Assembly: GCA_022814565.1 (NCBI GenBank)
Contig: JAKLNG010000008.1
Location: 1,178,001-1,242,000, forward strand
Reading direction: 5' to 3'
Length of the DNA: 64,000 nt
DNA from: Phaeophleospora eucalypticola
Lineage: Eukaryota; Ascomycota; Dothideomycetes; Mycosphaerellales; Mycosphaerellaceae
This document shows, piece after piece, positions 54,030-64,000 of this stretch. How positions within the stretch are numbered: position 1 is the stretch's first letter; every line of letters begins with the position of its first letter. The notes below the pieces were generated by a model. That model saw only the letters and a list, made by a program, of their open reading frames with translations, was not told the origin of the DNA and searched no databases. Position numbers and translations under genes: made by a program.

Positions 54030-55332
54030 CTACGAAGTCTTAGTACCGTTACCCGGCAACTTGACTCTCCACAGAGAATATGGCTTCTGCCTCCTGTCCG
54101 TACCAGGGTACGTCAACGGGCCATAGACCAACTGGTTGACCGTGAAGTACAGGTATCCATCAAAACCAATCGACATGGTGTCAACCCAGTTCAGCCTCTG
54201 GTCACGGATGAAAATCGTGCTCGTGCCGTTCTTGGGGTTGTACAGTCCGATCGCGTTCTGCTCCATCTGGCCGTGGTAGATGTAGTTGTTGCTGTCGGTC
54301 TCCATACCATCGGTGATACCGCTCTGGCTCAGAGTGTTGATGCTGTTCTGCGCCAACACCTCAGAGCCCATGCTGTTGTCCCGTAGACGCTCGGTTGGGA
54401 TCGAGTACATGTACCTGCCACCGACTGCTTTCCAGAAGAGCGTCTTGCTGTCCGCGGAGAGCGCGATTCCGTCAGAGCCGAAGGGGATGTAGGTGAAAGG
54501 CTTGCCAGGCTGGAAAGCGTAGAGCGGGATTCCCCACATGTATGGCACGTTCTGGGTCTGAGGGTGCACGTCTGCGTTGCCATCGAGATGGCGCCAAGAC
54601 TTGCCGGAGCCCAGGTCGGCGATGATGATGCCGTTGCGGCCTTCGACGGAGGAGTCGGTGATGTAGGCGTAGCCTTGGCCGTGGGCGTAGTCGATTCGGA
54701 CGTCGTTGAGGTAGGAGTCGCCGTAGGCAACGGTTGGTGGGAAGACGATTGTCTGCATCACCTTGCCTGATGGGATATCGACCTTGACGAGCTTGGGGCC
54801 GCCCATTACCGCGGTGACGAGAGTGCCGTCTGAAGTGAGAGAGCGGCCGGTGTCGAGAACCCAGGCGAAATTCTTCGAGTCGACAATGATAGACTGCGAG
54901 CCAATGAAGTAGTCTTGGTAGTTGGCACCGGTTGGTGGGTTGGTCGTGTAGTTGATAGCTCCCCCGGGAGGATTGTTGATCTTCATACTCGGCCACGCTC
55001 TTTCAGTATTGTTTGGAAGAAGCTCTCCAATAGTAAACTTGTTGTTCTTCCCGTCGTTGGTGTTCATGGCATCGAGGCCGGGTGGGTAATTGGAGAACTT
55101 GCGTCCCTCCTTGGAAACAGCAATTCCTGCTTTTCATCAGACCATACCCTCAAATTCAAGGCTGAGGATTCTCACCAGTTGGGAACTCCCCATAATACAA
55201 GTGCTGCAGCTCCATCTCCGGTCCATACTTGACTCTGTCGTACAGAATCTCTCCCCTCATCTCGGTGTTGGGCACCGTTTGAGCAACGCTCAAGCTCGCC
55301 AGCGCGAGAGTCAATGCTGTTTTCGCGGCCAT
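54030..55332 (-). CDS. Secreted major royal jelly/yellow-family protein
   Basis: Exons 55176-55332 and 54030-55126 (49 bp intron, GTGAGA...AGCAG) give 417 aa. A signal peptide (about 1-18, A-L-T-L-A-L-A-S-L-S-V-A) precedes an MRJP/yellow-type six-bladed propeller. Visible signatures are E-G-R-K-F-S-N-Y-P-P after the splice, W-V-L-D-T-G-R-S near 145, Y-L-N-D-V-R-I-D near 190, Y-I-T-D-S-S near 207 and the late strand F-D-G-Y-L-Y-F-T-V-N-Q-L. The family is scattered in fungi and insects; in fungi these are secreted proteins of unknown function, perhaps lactonase-like. The ATG at 55332 is the first in frame. Confidence 0.9.
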
Positions 55333-56079
55333 ATTGACAAAGTTAACACAAAATAGTCAGACAATGTTCAGCAAGAGACAAAGTCGAGCATCCGCTGCTC
55401 TTTAAAATCACAGCAGCAACATTTCAAATCCGGAGCTCAACTCCATGAGCTACGTCAGGATTTCAGGCACCTTGCATATCCCACCTGCGCAAGGCATTCG
55501 TGCCATTGGTCCGCAGGCAGATTCCCGTCCACGACTCCGGCAGGTGTTCCCTCAAGGTTTTGCCAAGGCTGTGAGAGATGGAGATCGCATACTTTGTCTT
55601 GTCTATCTTTGCTCGTTCGGACAGTGTTCGTTCGCATTGCCAAGTCTCGCGAAGGCTCTGTTAGCGGCTGATATTGCAGATGTTGGTATCCTGTGCATCC
55701 TAGCACTGCAGATTACAAAACCGAGATTACTGTTGCAGACCTCATCATGCTCTTCAAGACATCATGGAAGCACGTTTCTTGGAGAGAGCAAGTGCTGTTC
55801 GGCTCAGGAACAGCGGGAGCGGCTCGGCAACAAGGTTGGCGGGGAAGTGGGGCCTGATGTCACTCCATTCACTCACAATTAGCCGACCAGTCGCCGAACC
55901 TGCTTAATCCAGCGGACGAGATGAACTACGGACAGTCAAGCGGAAGAGAGGCATGTGAGGTACTACTGTCATATGATCTGGCTGGAAAAATGTTCAGCAA
56001 AGTCTCGCGGACTAGAATGGCGTTGAATCACTTCATCTATCATTACTGGCAAATATGCCTTTCAAGAAACGCTCAATCC
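55333..56079. other. Intergenic region
   Basis: About 750 bp. An ORF of 145 codons (55445-55882, +) has no motif and atypical composition. It is divergent from the MRJP gene and I treat it as chance. Confidence 0.5.
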
Positions 56080-57664
56080 TCATAGCAGCTGCCAGAACAG
56101 CATGCTAACAAACGCGAAGAAGGTCATGCCGTTGTTCGCCGACAGTGCAGTGACTCCGCCAGTGTGGTTGGCACTGCTGTTCACAGCCGAGTCCTGTCCT
56201 CCAGGCAGGCCTTGGTATCCGAATGTCACGTTCTGCGGTATTGAGGTGTTGTAGCAAGTGTTTCCGGCGATGTTGATGCCCATGAGGTCGTTGGGGTGCA
56301 CGAAGAACATGTACTGCGTCTGGTTCAAGCCCTCGAAGCCGGATGTGTCGTATGGGAACTTGTCGGACGAATCGGTCGCGCTGGTGTTGCGGAGAAAGAT
56401 GCATTGCACCTGATCTGGGTAGTTCTTTGCCATCCTGCGAAGCTGTTAGCAGATTTCAAAAGAGGAGGAAACACTACACATACTTGGGGTAGTCACGCAT
56501 CACGTCGCTGTTGGATGTGTCTGCGACAAGGACGAACTTTCGCTGCGGGAACGTCTCGAAGACCTTTGTCAACAGGTACTCTCGGATGCTGAGCGTCGCG
56601 CTGATGTCGCTGAAGTTCAAGGGTCGAGTGTCGAAAGAGCCTGCCGGATACTTGCTGTAGATGAAACTCTCGTAGCTCCTCGTCACCTGCTCCGGAAGAG
56701 TAGTCAGGTAGTGAAAGTGAGCATTTGGCAAGCTCTGGGACCAGTTCGCGTAGATTTGATCCATGTTCTCCCACACTGTATAGGGCCGTGCGAAGGAGTT
56801 CAACAGCCCTTCCTTAGGATCGTAAATCTTGGTGACTCTCAGGATATCGTCAATGTCGGAGACGATGCTCAGACCTTCGTTCGGAACCAAGTATGCTGTG
56901 CCATTGCCCTCAGTTGTGTTGGTGACATAAGTTGAGAGCTGCTGTATTTGCTGTGTTTCGTTTCCCCTCATCAAGCCTTCGCTGTTGATGGGCAGGAATA
57001 CGTCGTAGTCGCCCTCGTCTGTTGTCTCGTAGGGGAGCGTGACATTCTGGCTCACACCTGGTCCGTTGTTGAACGGCCCAACAGCAATGGGCGAGACGTT
57101 CACATTGGGCTGCTGCACCACAAATATCTCTGCTGTCACGTTCCGGGCCATGTCTGCTTGATCTTGAGGCAGCTCTGATATGGAAGTGCCAATCAAGAAC
57201 TTGTTTGCCAGATCATTGAGCGTCTCTTCAGATGTGTTCGGCTGCTTGTATATGTTTCCATGGAATCCCACATTCCATCCTTGGTCTGTGTAGTTCGCGT
57301 ATGGAGGGAGATTCAACGCTTGGGTTGGTACTGCAGCCAGTTGCTCATCGTTCAGGCCCAGCGAGCTGACGACTGCACCGCCAGTGGGGAATTGTTGGAA
57401 GAATGGCAGGATACCGCTCGCGACATACGAGGGCACATTTCCCAGATCGCTCAATATGCCATGGACGTCGGAGTTGATGTCGCTCAAGATATCTCGGCGG
57501 TCCTTGTAGGTTTCTGTCGGATCGCGTGGGAGGCGAGTGGGAGGAGTGATCTCTGGATGTCGAGCATCGAGGACTTGGTCGGGTTCAGGTACTGGCGATG
57601 CGGATACGAGGGCGGTAAGTATCGAGGCGGGTAGTAGGAGGCTTCGCATCATGAGGGCGCTCAT
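56080..57664 (-). CDS. App1-like phosphatidate phosphatase, secreted and probably GPI-anchored
   Basis: Exons 56484-57664 and 56080-56434 (49 bp intron, GTATGT...CGCAG) give 511 aa. The APP1 catalytic domain contains the HAD-like D-I-D motif (S-D-I-D-D-I-L-R-V-T-K-I, Asp about 270 and 272; the usual T after DID-D is I here) and Y-L-T-T-L-P-E-Q-V near 345. It also has the downstream signature R-K-F-V-L-V-A-D-T-S-N-S-D-V completed by the splice (Y-P-K-M-A). Yeast App1 dephosphorylates phosphatidate at cytosolic actin patches. This protein instead has an N-terminal signal peptide and a Ser/Asn-rich tail ending in a hydrophobic stretch, so it is probably a secretory-pathway or cell-surface relative. 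Confidence 0.88.
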
Positions 57665-58921
57665 GGTGGTCGAAGTATAGGCCTAGGCTGGTGTTCAATA
57701 GCTGTGAGCCGTGACACCAAGAACAGGGAAGAAGAGTAAGAGATCTGAAGAAGGAAAACAAGCACTTGACCTTAGCAAGTGGATTATTGGTCGCGTGCGT
57801 TGTAGCGTGCCATCAATACACAGCCATGTTCAAAACTTGGTCAGCAGAGTTTGGATGACGTCGCGGGCGGATTTCTTCTCCATTCGCCTCACGCTTTGCG
57901 GCTCCTTCATCCGCCGTCACATCCGACACTGCCATCGCCACATGATCTCGCGCAATGCCCGGATCCGGTTGGCGTGACGGGCGATGTTGATAAGAGGTGT
58001 CGTTGGTGATGGAAATGGATTGGTGATCATGAACAAGATGCTGATGAAAGAACCTGGAAGGTAAGCGAAATCAGTTCCGGCAGGCGCCGCGATGCCGACC
58101 TTGGCTGGCGACGAGCCGGAAGGCCAAGCACGTCGTGTATACCATCCGCTCCTTTTGTTGTCTTGGCCATTTTGTGCGGCCAGTAGAAGAAGAAGAAGAA
58201 GACTTCATACTCACTCATCATGCGAGCAAGCCCTTGGGCGCGAGGAATGGATGTCCAAGGAAAGGGCCTCATCCCTGAACGAGACCGAGATTTGAGCTCC
58301 ACGTTCTGCGATTCAACATCCGGACAACACTTACCAACTGCCATCAACAGACAATTCGGCCCTGGACTCTGTCCCTAATCGCGGCTGCATCATCATGTTG
58401 CTATCGTTCTTCGTAATGGACTCTATGAGCACCATTGCCCTGGTCTCCGCGATTGGACCTTTGTAGGCGATGGCTCCGTGGGCGCCCTTTACACTCATCG
58501 GAGAAGCCTTGAAAGGGGACAACGCCTTCGACAGCGAGAAAGCTGGATCTCGCCCTGACTACTCTGGTTCAATCATTGGTCTGCACAAGACCGCGACGTC
58601 TGCAACTCAAGTACTGGCTGTTGGCATTCGTTTCTTGATCCTGAGTGTAGCCGACACGCTGGCGAGCATGGTTGGTATTGGTGTGGCTTCCGCGTGAATG
58701 TTATGGCATTCCTCGGTACAGCGGTGTTGGCATATCGCCCCAATAAGGGGATGTAAATACAGAAGACGGAGCGGAAGGAGTGGGGTTGGCCTCTCGAGCT
58801 GATAGCTACAGCCTCGCAGGAATCCATCGGAGCCTGGCCACGAGACGGGATCCTTCTATAGTCGTACATGTACGTCGCTGTGCCACATGGAACTGCAACG
58901 TGTTCATCCTCATCAACAATC
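57665..58921. other. Divergent intergenic region
   Basis: About 1.26 kb between App1-like and GNAT genes. It contains an AAG microsatellite (about 58185-58202). An ORF on the minus strand at 58573-59085 overlaps the GNAT start and is likely spurious. Confidence 0.5.
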
Positions 58922-59720
58922 ATGTCGTTGAAATTGGAGCCCGTGAATCTTGCTGACCGCGCAGCAATCGCCGAGATCATCATCAAAGCAAACCGGGATG
59001 ATCCGTACGCACAAGCGTTAGTCTCCACGAAACCCAGATAATGAAGCAAGCACTGACAACGAGACAGATTATGGCCTGCGAGCACCCTAGAGTCTCGAAT
59101 CGCAGGCAGCTACGCACGACTACCATCAAGTCTACTCGAAGAAGGCGCCTGGTTCCAAAAAGTAACTCTCGACGGCAAACCTATCGCATACTCTCAATGG
59201 ACTCTCCCAACTCGCATCTGGCAGAAGGTTAAAAAAGAGAACGGCGGTGGAATCGAAGCCGAAGTCGACGAGGAGATGAAGAAGAAACTCATCCAAGAAG
59301 GCGACGATTCGTGCGATGAGCACGGCAATCCTCGTGGAATGCGAGTAGAGGTCATTAAAGCCTGCGGTCCACCCATGCGAGAGGCTAATAAGAAGGCGTT
59401 TCCTCAGAATGAGGAGTATATCAGTGGGTCTGATTAAACAAATCAATCGCGGTGTGCATGCTGATTTGATCTGTATAGTGCTCAACCAGGTCAAGACTCT
59501 ACCCGCTTTCCAGCGCAAAGGTGCTGGCTCCTTGCTCATGGAATGGGGCGTCGAGCTTGCGAAACGAGAGAATCTCAAGATTTGTCTGGAAGCGACGGGA
59601 TTTGGGTTGCCCTTGTATAACAAGTTTGGATTCAAGAATGTGGGCGAGGTGCATCACGATGTGTCGCCCTTTGGTGGACCTTCGAGGTATACGCATACTT
59701 TTATGATTAAGGAGCCGTGA
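58922..59720 (+). CDS. GNAT-family N-acetyltransferase
   Basis: Three exons (58922-59016, 59068-59423, 59479-59720), with introns of 51 and 55 bp, give 230 aa. Exon 2 carries L-W-P-A-S and the strand-rich N-terminal half (A-Y-S-Q-W-T-L-P). Exon 3 supplies the acetyl-CoA loop Q-R-K-G-A-G-S (Q/R-x-x-G-x-G/A) and the C-terminal Y-N-K-F-G-F. The second donor is GTGGGT, chosen because it restores Y-I-M-L-N-Q-V-K-T-L-P ahead of the CoA loop. A close alternative splice cannot be excluded. This is the common fungal small-molecule or unknown-substrate GNAT type, cytosolic by lack of targeting. Confidence 0.85.
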
Positions 59721-59942
59721 CGACAGCATGGTTTAGAGGCAATGATGTTCAAGGTCGAGACTGATCTAAAAGAGACGAGAGCCAGCTCCCAAGCAGACGG
59801 TCATTTCTGTGCATCTATCAATATGGTCTAGCGCGGTCAGTGGCATCGACATCTCGAGACGTTTTGCAACCCCCTTTGCTTTTTCCACTCCTCTCGTCCT
59901 TCAAAATCTCAAAATCAACCGCAATGCATCAAATTATTCAAC

Positions 59943-61051
59943 CTACCCTCTCTTCTTCCAGGTCAACCAACCCTCCACAGTCTCCACAACAACCTCCTCC
60001 CACCCCGTATGCACAAACACGAAAACCTCCTCCGTACTCTCATTATCCACCCTCACCTTCGTCGTCTTCGCCTGCGCCCCACTCTTAAAAACCCCTTCCG
60101 CCACCTCCTTCGGAAACCTCTTCCTCACAATCTCGTCGATCTGATTATACTCCATCCCATCATCCCCATTCGACGACACGATGAAAGATTGATTGCCAGG
60201 GACGTGCTCGACGTCAAGGGATTTGACGTGCACGAACGCCACCTGATCAAGCGAACAATACGCATTCGGAAACGCCGGCATCTGGGAATCCGAAATTCCG
60301 CGCGCATGATTAATGATGAAGCGATTTGTGCCGCCCTGGATATCTTCTTCTGAAGTCGTGAGGTGGTCCCAGCCGAAGACCATCGAAGGATGGATATGCA
60401 CCACATCGAAACGCGGTTTCTCCTTCTTAAGCCACGCCTCCGCGCGGTTCAAAGCAGCAGTCTTGGACGCCATGTACGCCACCAAGCGGTTAGGGTAAGG
60501 AGGTGGGATTTCTTCCAAGCGTTGAGAAGCGGAGTAGACGGTGTCGGAGGGCTCGAGGAAAGCGGAAAAGGGGGTGATGGCGGCGCTGGAGGAGGTGATG
60601 ACAATGCGGCGGACGCTGGGTTGAGAGCGTGCGGCTTCGAGGATGGTGAGGGTGTTGCGGATGGCGGGCTGGACGATTTCGGCGTCGTTGTCGGCGTCGG
60701 GGGAGTCGGTACCATTTGCGGCTTGGGGAGAGGCGACGTGGATGACGAATGTTACTTCTTTGAGGGCGGAGGAGAAGGCGGAGGGGGCGAGGAAGTCGGG
60801 GATGACGGTGAATTCGAGATTGGTTGGCTGCGACGTTCAGTACGGTGCTAAGTCTCAGCGCAATGGATAGGCAGACTCACTGTTTTGAGCCCCTTCAGAG
60901 CCTCATTCTCGCCGACGAGTTTCGCTTTTGCCTCGCTGCGAACAACAGCTCGGACATTGTAGCCTTGCTTGAGGGCTTCGCGAAGAACTGCGAATCCAAC
61001 GTGTCCTGAGACGCCTGTGACTAGGACGAGGTCTTTGTGGCTAGCAGCCAT
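59943..61051 (-). CDS. NAD(P)-dependent epimerase/reductase, extended SDR (Gre2/cinnamoyl-CoA-reductase-like)
   Basis: Exons 60881-61051 and 59943-60827 (53 bp intron, GTGAGT...CGCAG) give 351 aa. The Rossmann motif T-G-V-S-G-H-V-G is at 12-19, the conserved V-I-H-V-A-S-P follows strand 4, and I-V-I-T-S-S-S-A-A is strand 5. The active site is Tyr175-x-x-x-Lys179 in A-Y-M-A-S-K, with H-P-S-M-V-F-G downstream. Such enzymes reduce aldehydes or ketones with NADPH (methylglyoxal or isovaleraldehyde reductase type). It converges with the GNAT gene. A TATAAAA on the minus strand lies about 110 bases upstream. Confidence 0.92.
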
Positions 61052-61746
61052 TGCAACCTAGTACGAGATATTTTCTACCTAGAACGAAGTAGAAAGTTGA
61101 GATATGTGAAGCTCCGGAAGACTTGATCCAGAAATCTGCGCTCATCTTCTTCGGCGGGTATTTTATATTTCTATCCAAATCTCTCCTCAGCCTGGATTCT
61201 ATATCCATGTCACATGCGTCGTGAGATCCATTTGTCAGCCGCAAATCGCACAGCAATGTGCGTGCCTGCTTTGATAAGCCCGGAATTCAGGAACCAGAAA
61301 TATATGCGGTGAAGGCTCAGCTGGACATTGGGGAGCCGCAAAGGTTTCCAAATGTGGAGCAAGATCCTTTGGCTGATATGGCGCAACAGTTCTGTGCCAA
61401 TGTGCGACGAGTTCTCCCTTTTGCTGGCCCAATGCGGAGTCGGGTTTCCTGTGTGTTGATGTTGGTTTTTGATTTCAAAGCTTTGATTTCAAAGCTTTGG
61501 TCTCTCGCGCATTGTCGAATTTGTCTGGTCCACTTCAGGCGTTCAGAAACGTGGTGGGAACGATTCAACCTCATCAGCTCACCCGCGCGTTCAAGTTCGC
61601 AGAAGTAGCTGTTGCCCGGAAGGATCTTGTTCCCAGCAGTCGTGCAGTATTGAAGCACCGAGGAGGTAACCCTACGCCCTCTCCCTTCGCCTCAGTCTCG
61701 CCGGCGCTTTTATCTTCAAAAATCGCAAACATCTACAAATGCACCC
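61052..61746. other. Intergenic region
   Basis: About 695 bp between the SDR start and the patatin-like stop on the same strand. It holds the SDR promoter, and ORFs here lack motifs. Confidence 0.5.
61161..61167 (-). promoter_or_regulatory. TATA-like box upstream of the SDR gene
   Basis: TATAAAA on the minus strand, about 110 bases before the SDR ATG at 61051. Spacing is within the fungal range. Motif match only. Confidence 0.4.
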
Positions 61747-63539
61747 TCAGCCAACGTGACCGTTCTTCTGAGCTTCCGTCTTTGGCTTGGACTTGTGAAG
61801 ATGCATGCCCACGAATGCTTCCCATCTCGGACCTCCAAGCTCTTCTCTCGCTCGTCGTTGCAGAACGAGCTTCTGGGCAGCCTGCTTGAGCATCGTCCCG
61901 GGAGGAGCGTAGCTGTCGATTGAAGGATCGAATGGGCGGTTCAGGTATTCTTCTGTTGCTTCTTCCATTTTGGTCAGAGAGGCGCCGCCGGGGACGGATT
62001 TTTCTGCAAGAATGCTGTTAGCAAGACGAAAATCAATGAAAGTGTTGGAGTGGAAGTCTTACCTTCTCCAGTAGTCGGATCCGTCCAGACACCTCGCTCC
62101 CAGTCGTCCAATGGCATATTCTCAAAGCCTGAGCTTACGTTCAATCGCTTGTACCAGGTATGCTCTCCATGGGCGTGCTCTCGCATCTGCTTGTGTTGCT
62201 TCTCGCCCTCGGTGTACTTGATCAACAAGTTCTGAATCACAGCTCTCTTCTCGAGAAACTTGCTCACCATCGGGATTCTACCCAGCGGCGTCGGCCATGA
62301 ACTTGCGAAGCCATCAGCCTTTTGATTGGGTCGTCCGGTACCAACACTAAGGAGCAGGGCGGGATCAGTCGAGCGGCCCTCATAGAGCGCGTGGAATTCG
62401 CTGAGAGCTGCTCCAGATGGGTTGTTCTCTCGAATGCCGCCGTCTTTGAAGGACTTTTCGATATTGTCTACAAGAGCTTTTACCATTTCGAAGTAGAACG
62501 GTGCAGCTGTTGTGGCTCGAGTAACAGTCCAAATTGGCAGCATATCAGCACCTTCGTTGTAGCGCGTTATCCAATTCGGGGCAGTCTCGGAGTAGTAATG
62601 TGGGTATGATCGGAGCAAATAGGCCTCGGAGATGTTCTCGTCGTGCGTAGCAGTAAGACAGCAAGATTGACAGACGCGAGGCTGGTCGACATCGAAGGGA
62701 ATGGGCTTTTTAAGGATTTGATCGAAATGGTCAACGTCCCATGGATGCAGGTCGTTTCCGTCACAGTTTTCGTGTTCGTGGCAGCGGCTGCTGACAATGT
62801 CGCGAACGGCCTTTTCGAGAGGCTCATGGTAGTATTTGGTCATTAGAGGAACTTTGCTCCGACGCTTGCCGAAGAGGTCGTCGCCCACTTTTCGATACAG
62901 CTCAAGTCCTTCTGTCACAGTCATCCGTAGTCTGCCTAGGATGGTGGCGATCAGGCCACCCGTGGAGGTGCCGTACATGAAGTCGAAGTAGTGGCAGGGT
63001 AATAGCTCCTCTTCTGATGTTGCTTTCCTCGCAGACAGGTCGGCTGTCATGTTGTCTTGCGCCACCGTAGATAGCACAGCCGGCGGAACAGTATTAGGGT
63101 GTTCATGGTCCGTCTTGACTCCATGTTGACCCTCACCTTCGTCTGGATCGTTGCCCAGCTCTCGGTGGACGCCTGACCTTCCTCTCAATGCTCCTGCTTC
63201 AGCCTGCTGCTCTCCCACATCAGGACCTGCCTGACTACTGAACAACTCCGTTGGACTGTCCGTCCTCACATCCACCGAGGCTTCGTCATAGAACTTTTCC
63301 CATTCCCACACCTCATGCATCAACTCTTTCAATATGATCAAGCTGCTGTATCCTCTGATGCCGCCTCCATCCAAACACAATATGCAGGGATCCCATGGAT
63401 CCTTCACTCCTCTTGCCCAGACTCGCCCAGCCTTTTCGGAATCTGTCGTTTCTGGCCTTCGAGGTGCACTGGGAGCTCGACTCGAACTTCGCGTTTGCTC
63501 ACCCGAAGGCGCAGACAGCGTCGCCGTGCTCTCCTCCAT
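61747..63539 (-). CDS. Patatin-like phospholipase (calcium-independent PLA2 type)
   Basis: Exons 62063-63539 and 61747-62003 (59 bp intron, GTAAGA...TGCAG, with GCTAAC branch site) give 577 aa. The patatin fold has oxyanion motif D-G-G-G-I-R-G (57-63), nucleophile Ser192 in G-T-S-T-G-G and catalytic Asp366 in D-G-G-I. Between the first two lies a long acidic insertion (about 90-180) that looks disordered. A Cys-rich stretch C-Q-S-C-C is near 290-294. Fungal members of this length are intracellular lipases/acyl hydrolases acting on phospholipids. The ATG at 63539 is the first in frame; sequence upstream is not conserved-looking. Confidence 0.92.
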
Positions 63540-64000
63540 AGGGTGTGCGTTCGGGTCGGAGCCTAGGAAGGCCCAGGGCGCTATGGGTATGGAATCCAGG
63601 CTGGAGCTGATGTGCCACGTTCAGCAGCGGCGCGCAAAGATCTTGTATGGATGTATGGATGTTGTTCGATCGGTCCAGAAGGTCGGGTCGGTGGATCAGG
63701 CTCACAGTCGCGAGGGTGGATGTGGAGGAATTCGAAACGACCGTGGGGTAGATATAACGCGAGGGGGTAGGAGGCGTGATGGGGAGAGTCACATGGGAGG
63801 GTTGGAAGGATGTCTCGGAATGTGCTAGTACGGCTAATGGATGATGAGGTGAGCTTTGGGAAGGTAGACTTCTGAAAGACAATCAAAGAGGACGGGTCTC
63901 AGGTGTCTCTGAATCTTTCTGCAGACGCGGTGCTCCCAGACGCGTCGTGGGGTGTCCAAGAAGGGGTATGAAGCTGGAGATGCAGGTACGCCAACGCTAT
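63540..64000. other. Window end upstream of the patatin gene
   Basis: About 460 bp, presumably patatin promoter. Short ORFs here overlap on both strands without support. No telomere repeat or RNA gene seen. Confidence 0.5.

Noticed and set aside
55445..55882. 145-codon ORF in an intergenic region
   Set aside because: No motif, Cys/Gln/Leu-rich composition unlike neighbours, no splice signals.
58573..59085. 170-codon ORF on the minus strand
   Set aside because: Runs antisense across the first exon and intron of the GNAT gene. Likely chance.
1..64000. CRISPR arrays, bacterial operons or riboswitches
   Set aside because: No regularly spaced direct repeats with unique spacers; gene structure is spliced and eukaryotic.

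Overview
This is filamentous ascomycete (Pezizomycotina) nuclear DNA. The coding regions have many 47-69 bp GT-AG introns with CTAAC/CTGAC-like branch points and fungal-type enzymes. One large AT-rich block carries the C-to-T / G-to-A signature of repeat-induced point mutation (RIP). The gene repertoire fits Dothideomycetes best, but that placement is inference and the species cannot be named from sequence alone.

Layout. 1-5,462 is ordinary gene-bearing DNA: a sulfotransferase-fold protein, an SMP-30-like propeller and a copper amine oxidase. 5,463-23,387 is a 17.9 kb RIP-mutated block with few CpA or TpG steps. It is bounded exactly by a 36 bp terminal inverted repeat (32/36 identical). I read it as one large TIR element of about 10.5 kb carrying an integrase-core (DDE) transposase relic and at least three further broken ORFs. 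A 7,386 bp chromodomain Gypsy retrotransposon (299 bp LTRs, AGACT target duplication) later landed inside it. Removing the Gypsy and one TSD copy rejoins a host-element reading frame in register. The Gypsy also carries an unexplained ORF antisense to its polyprotein.

23,388-64,000 is gene-dense, GC-balanced DNA with 18 gene models built from spliced ORFs. In order: phosphosulfolactate synthase-like (-), MFS (+), APC permease (+), SRPK-like kinase (+), GH72 glucanosyltransferase (-), sterol O-acyltransferase (-), RMT2 arginine methyltransferase (+), dienelactone-hydrolase-like/SnoaL-like protein (-), Hst2-type sirtuin (+), GH20 hexosaminidase (-), GH43 (-), RED-like splicing factor (+), MFS (-), proline iminopeptidase-like (+), MRJP/yellow (-), App1-like phosphatase (-), GNAT (+), SDR (-) and patatin-like phospholipase (-).

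The genes do not form an obvious biosynthetic cluster. There is no PKS, NRPS or terpene synthase. They mix cell-wall and secreted hydrolases (GH72, GH20, GH43, MRJP, App1), lipid enzymes (sterol acyltransferase, patatin, App1), transporters and housekeeping genes (RMT2, RED, sirtuin). Exon boundaries were chosen by eye from GT-AG sites that restore frame and family motifs. Every spliced model totals a multiple of three, but none is confirmed by transcript data.
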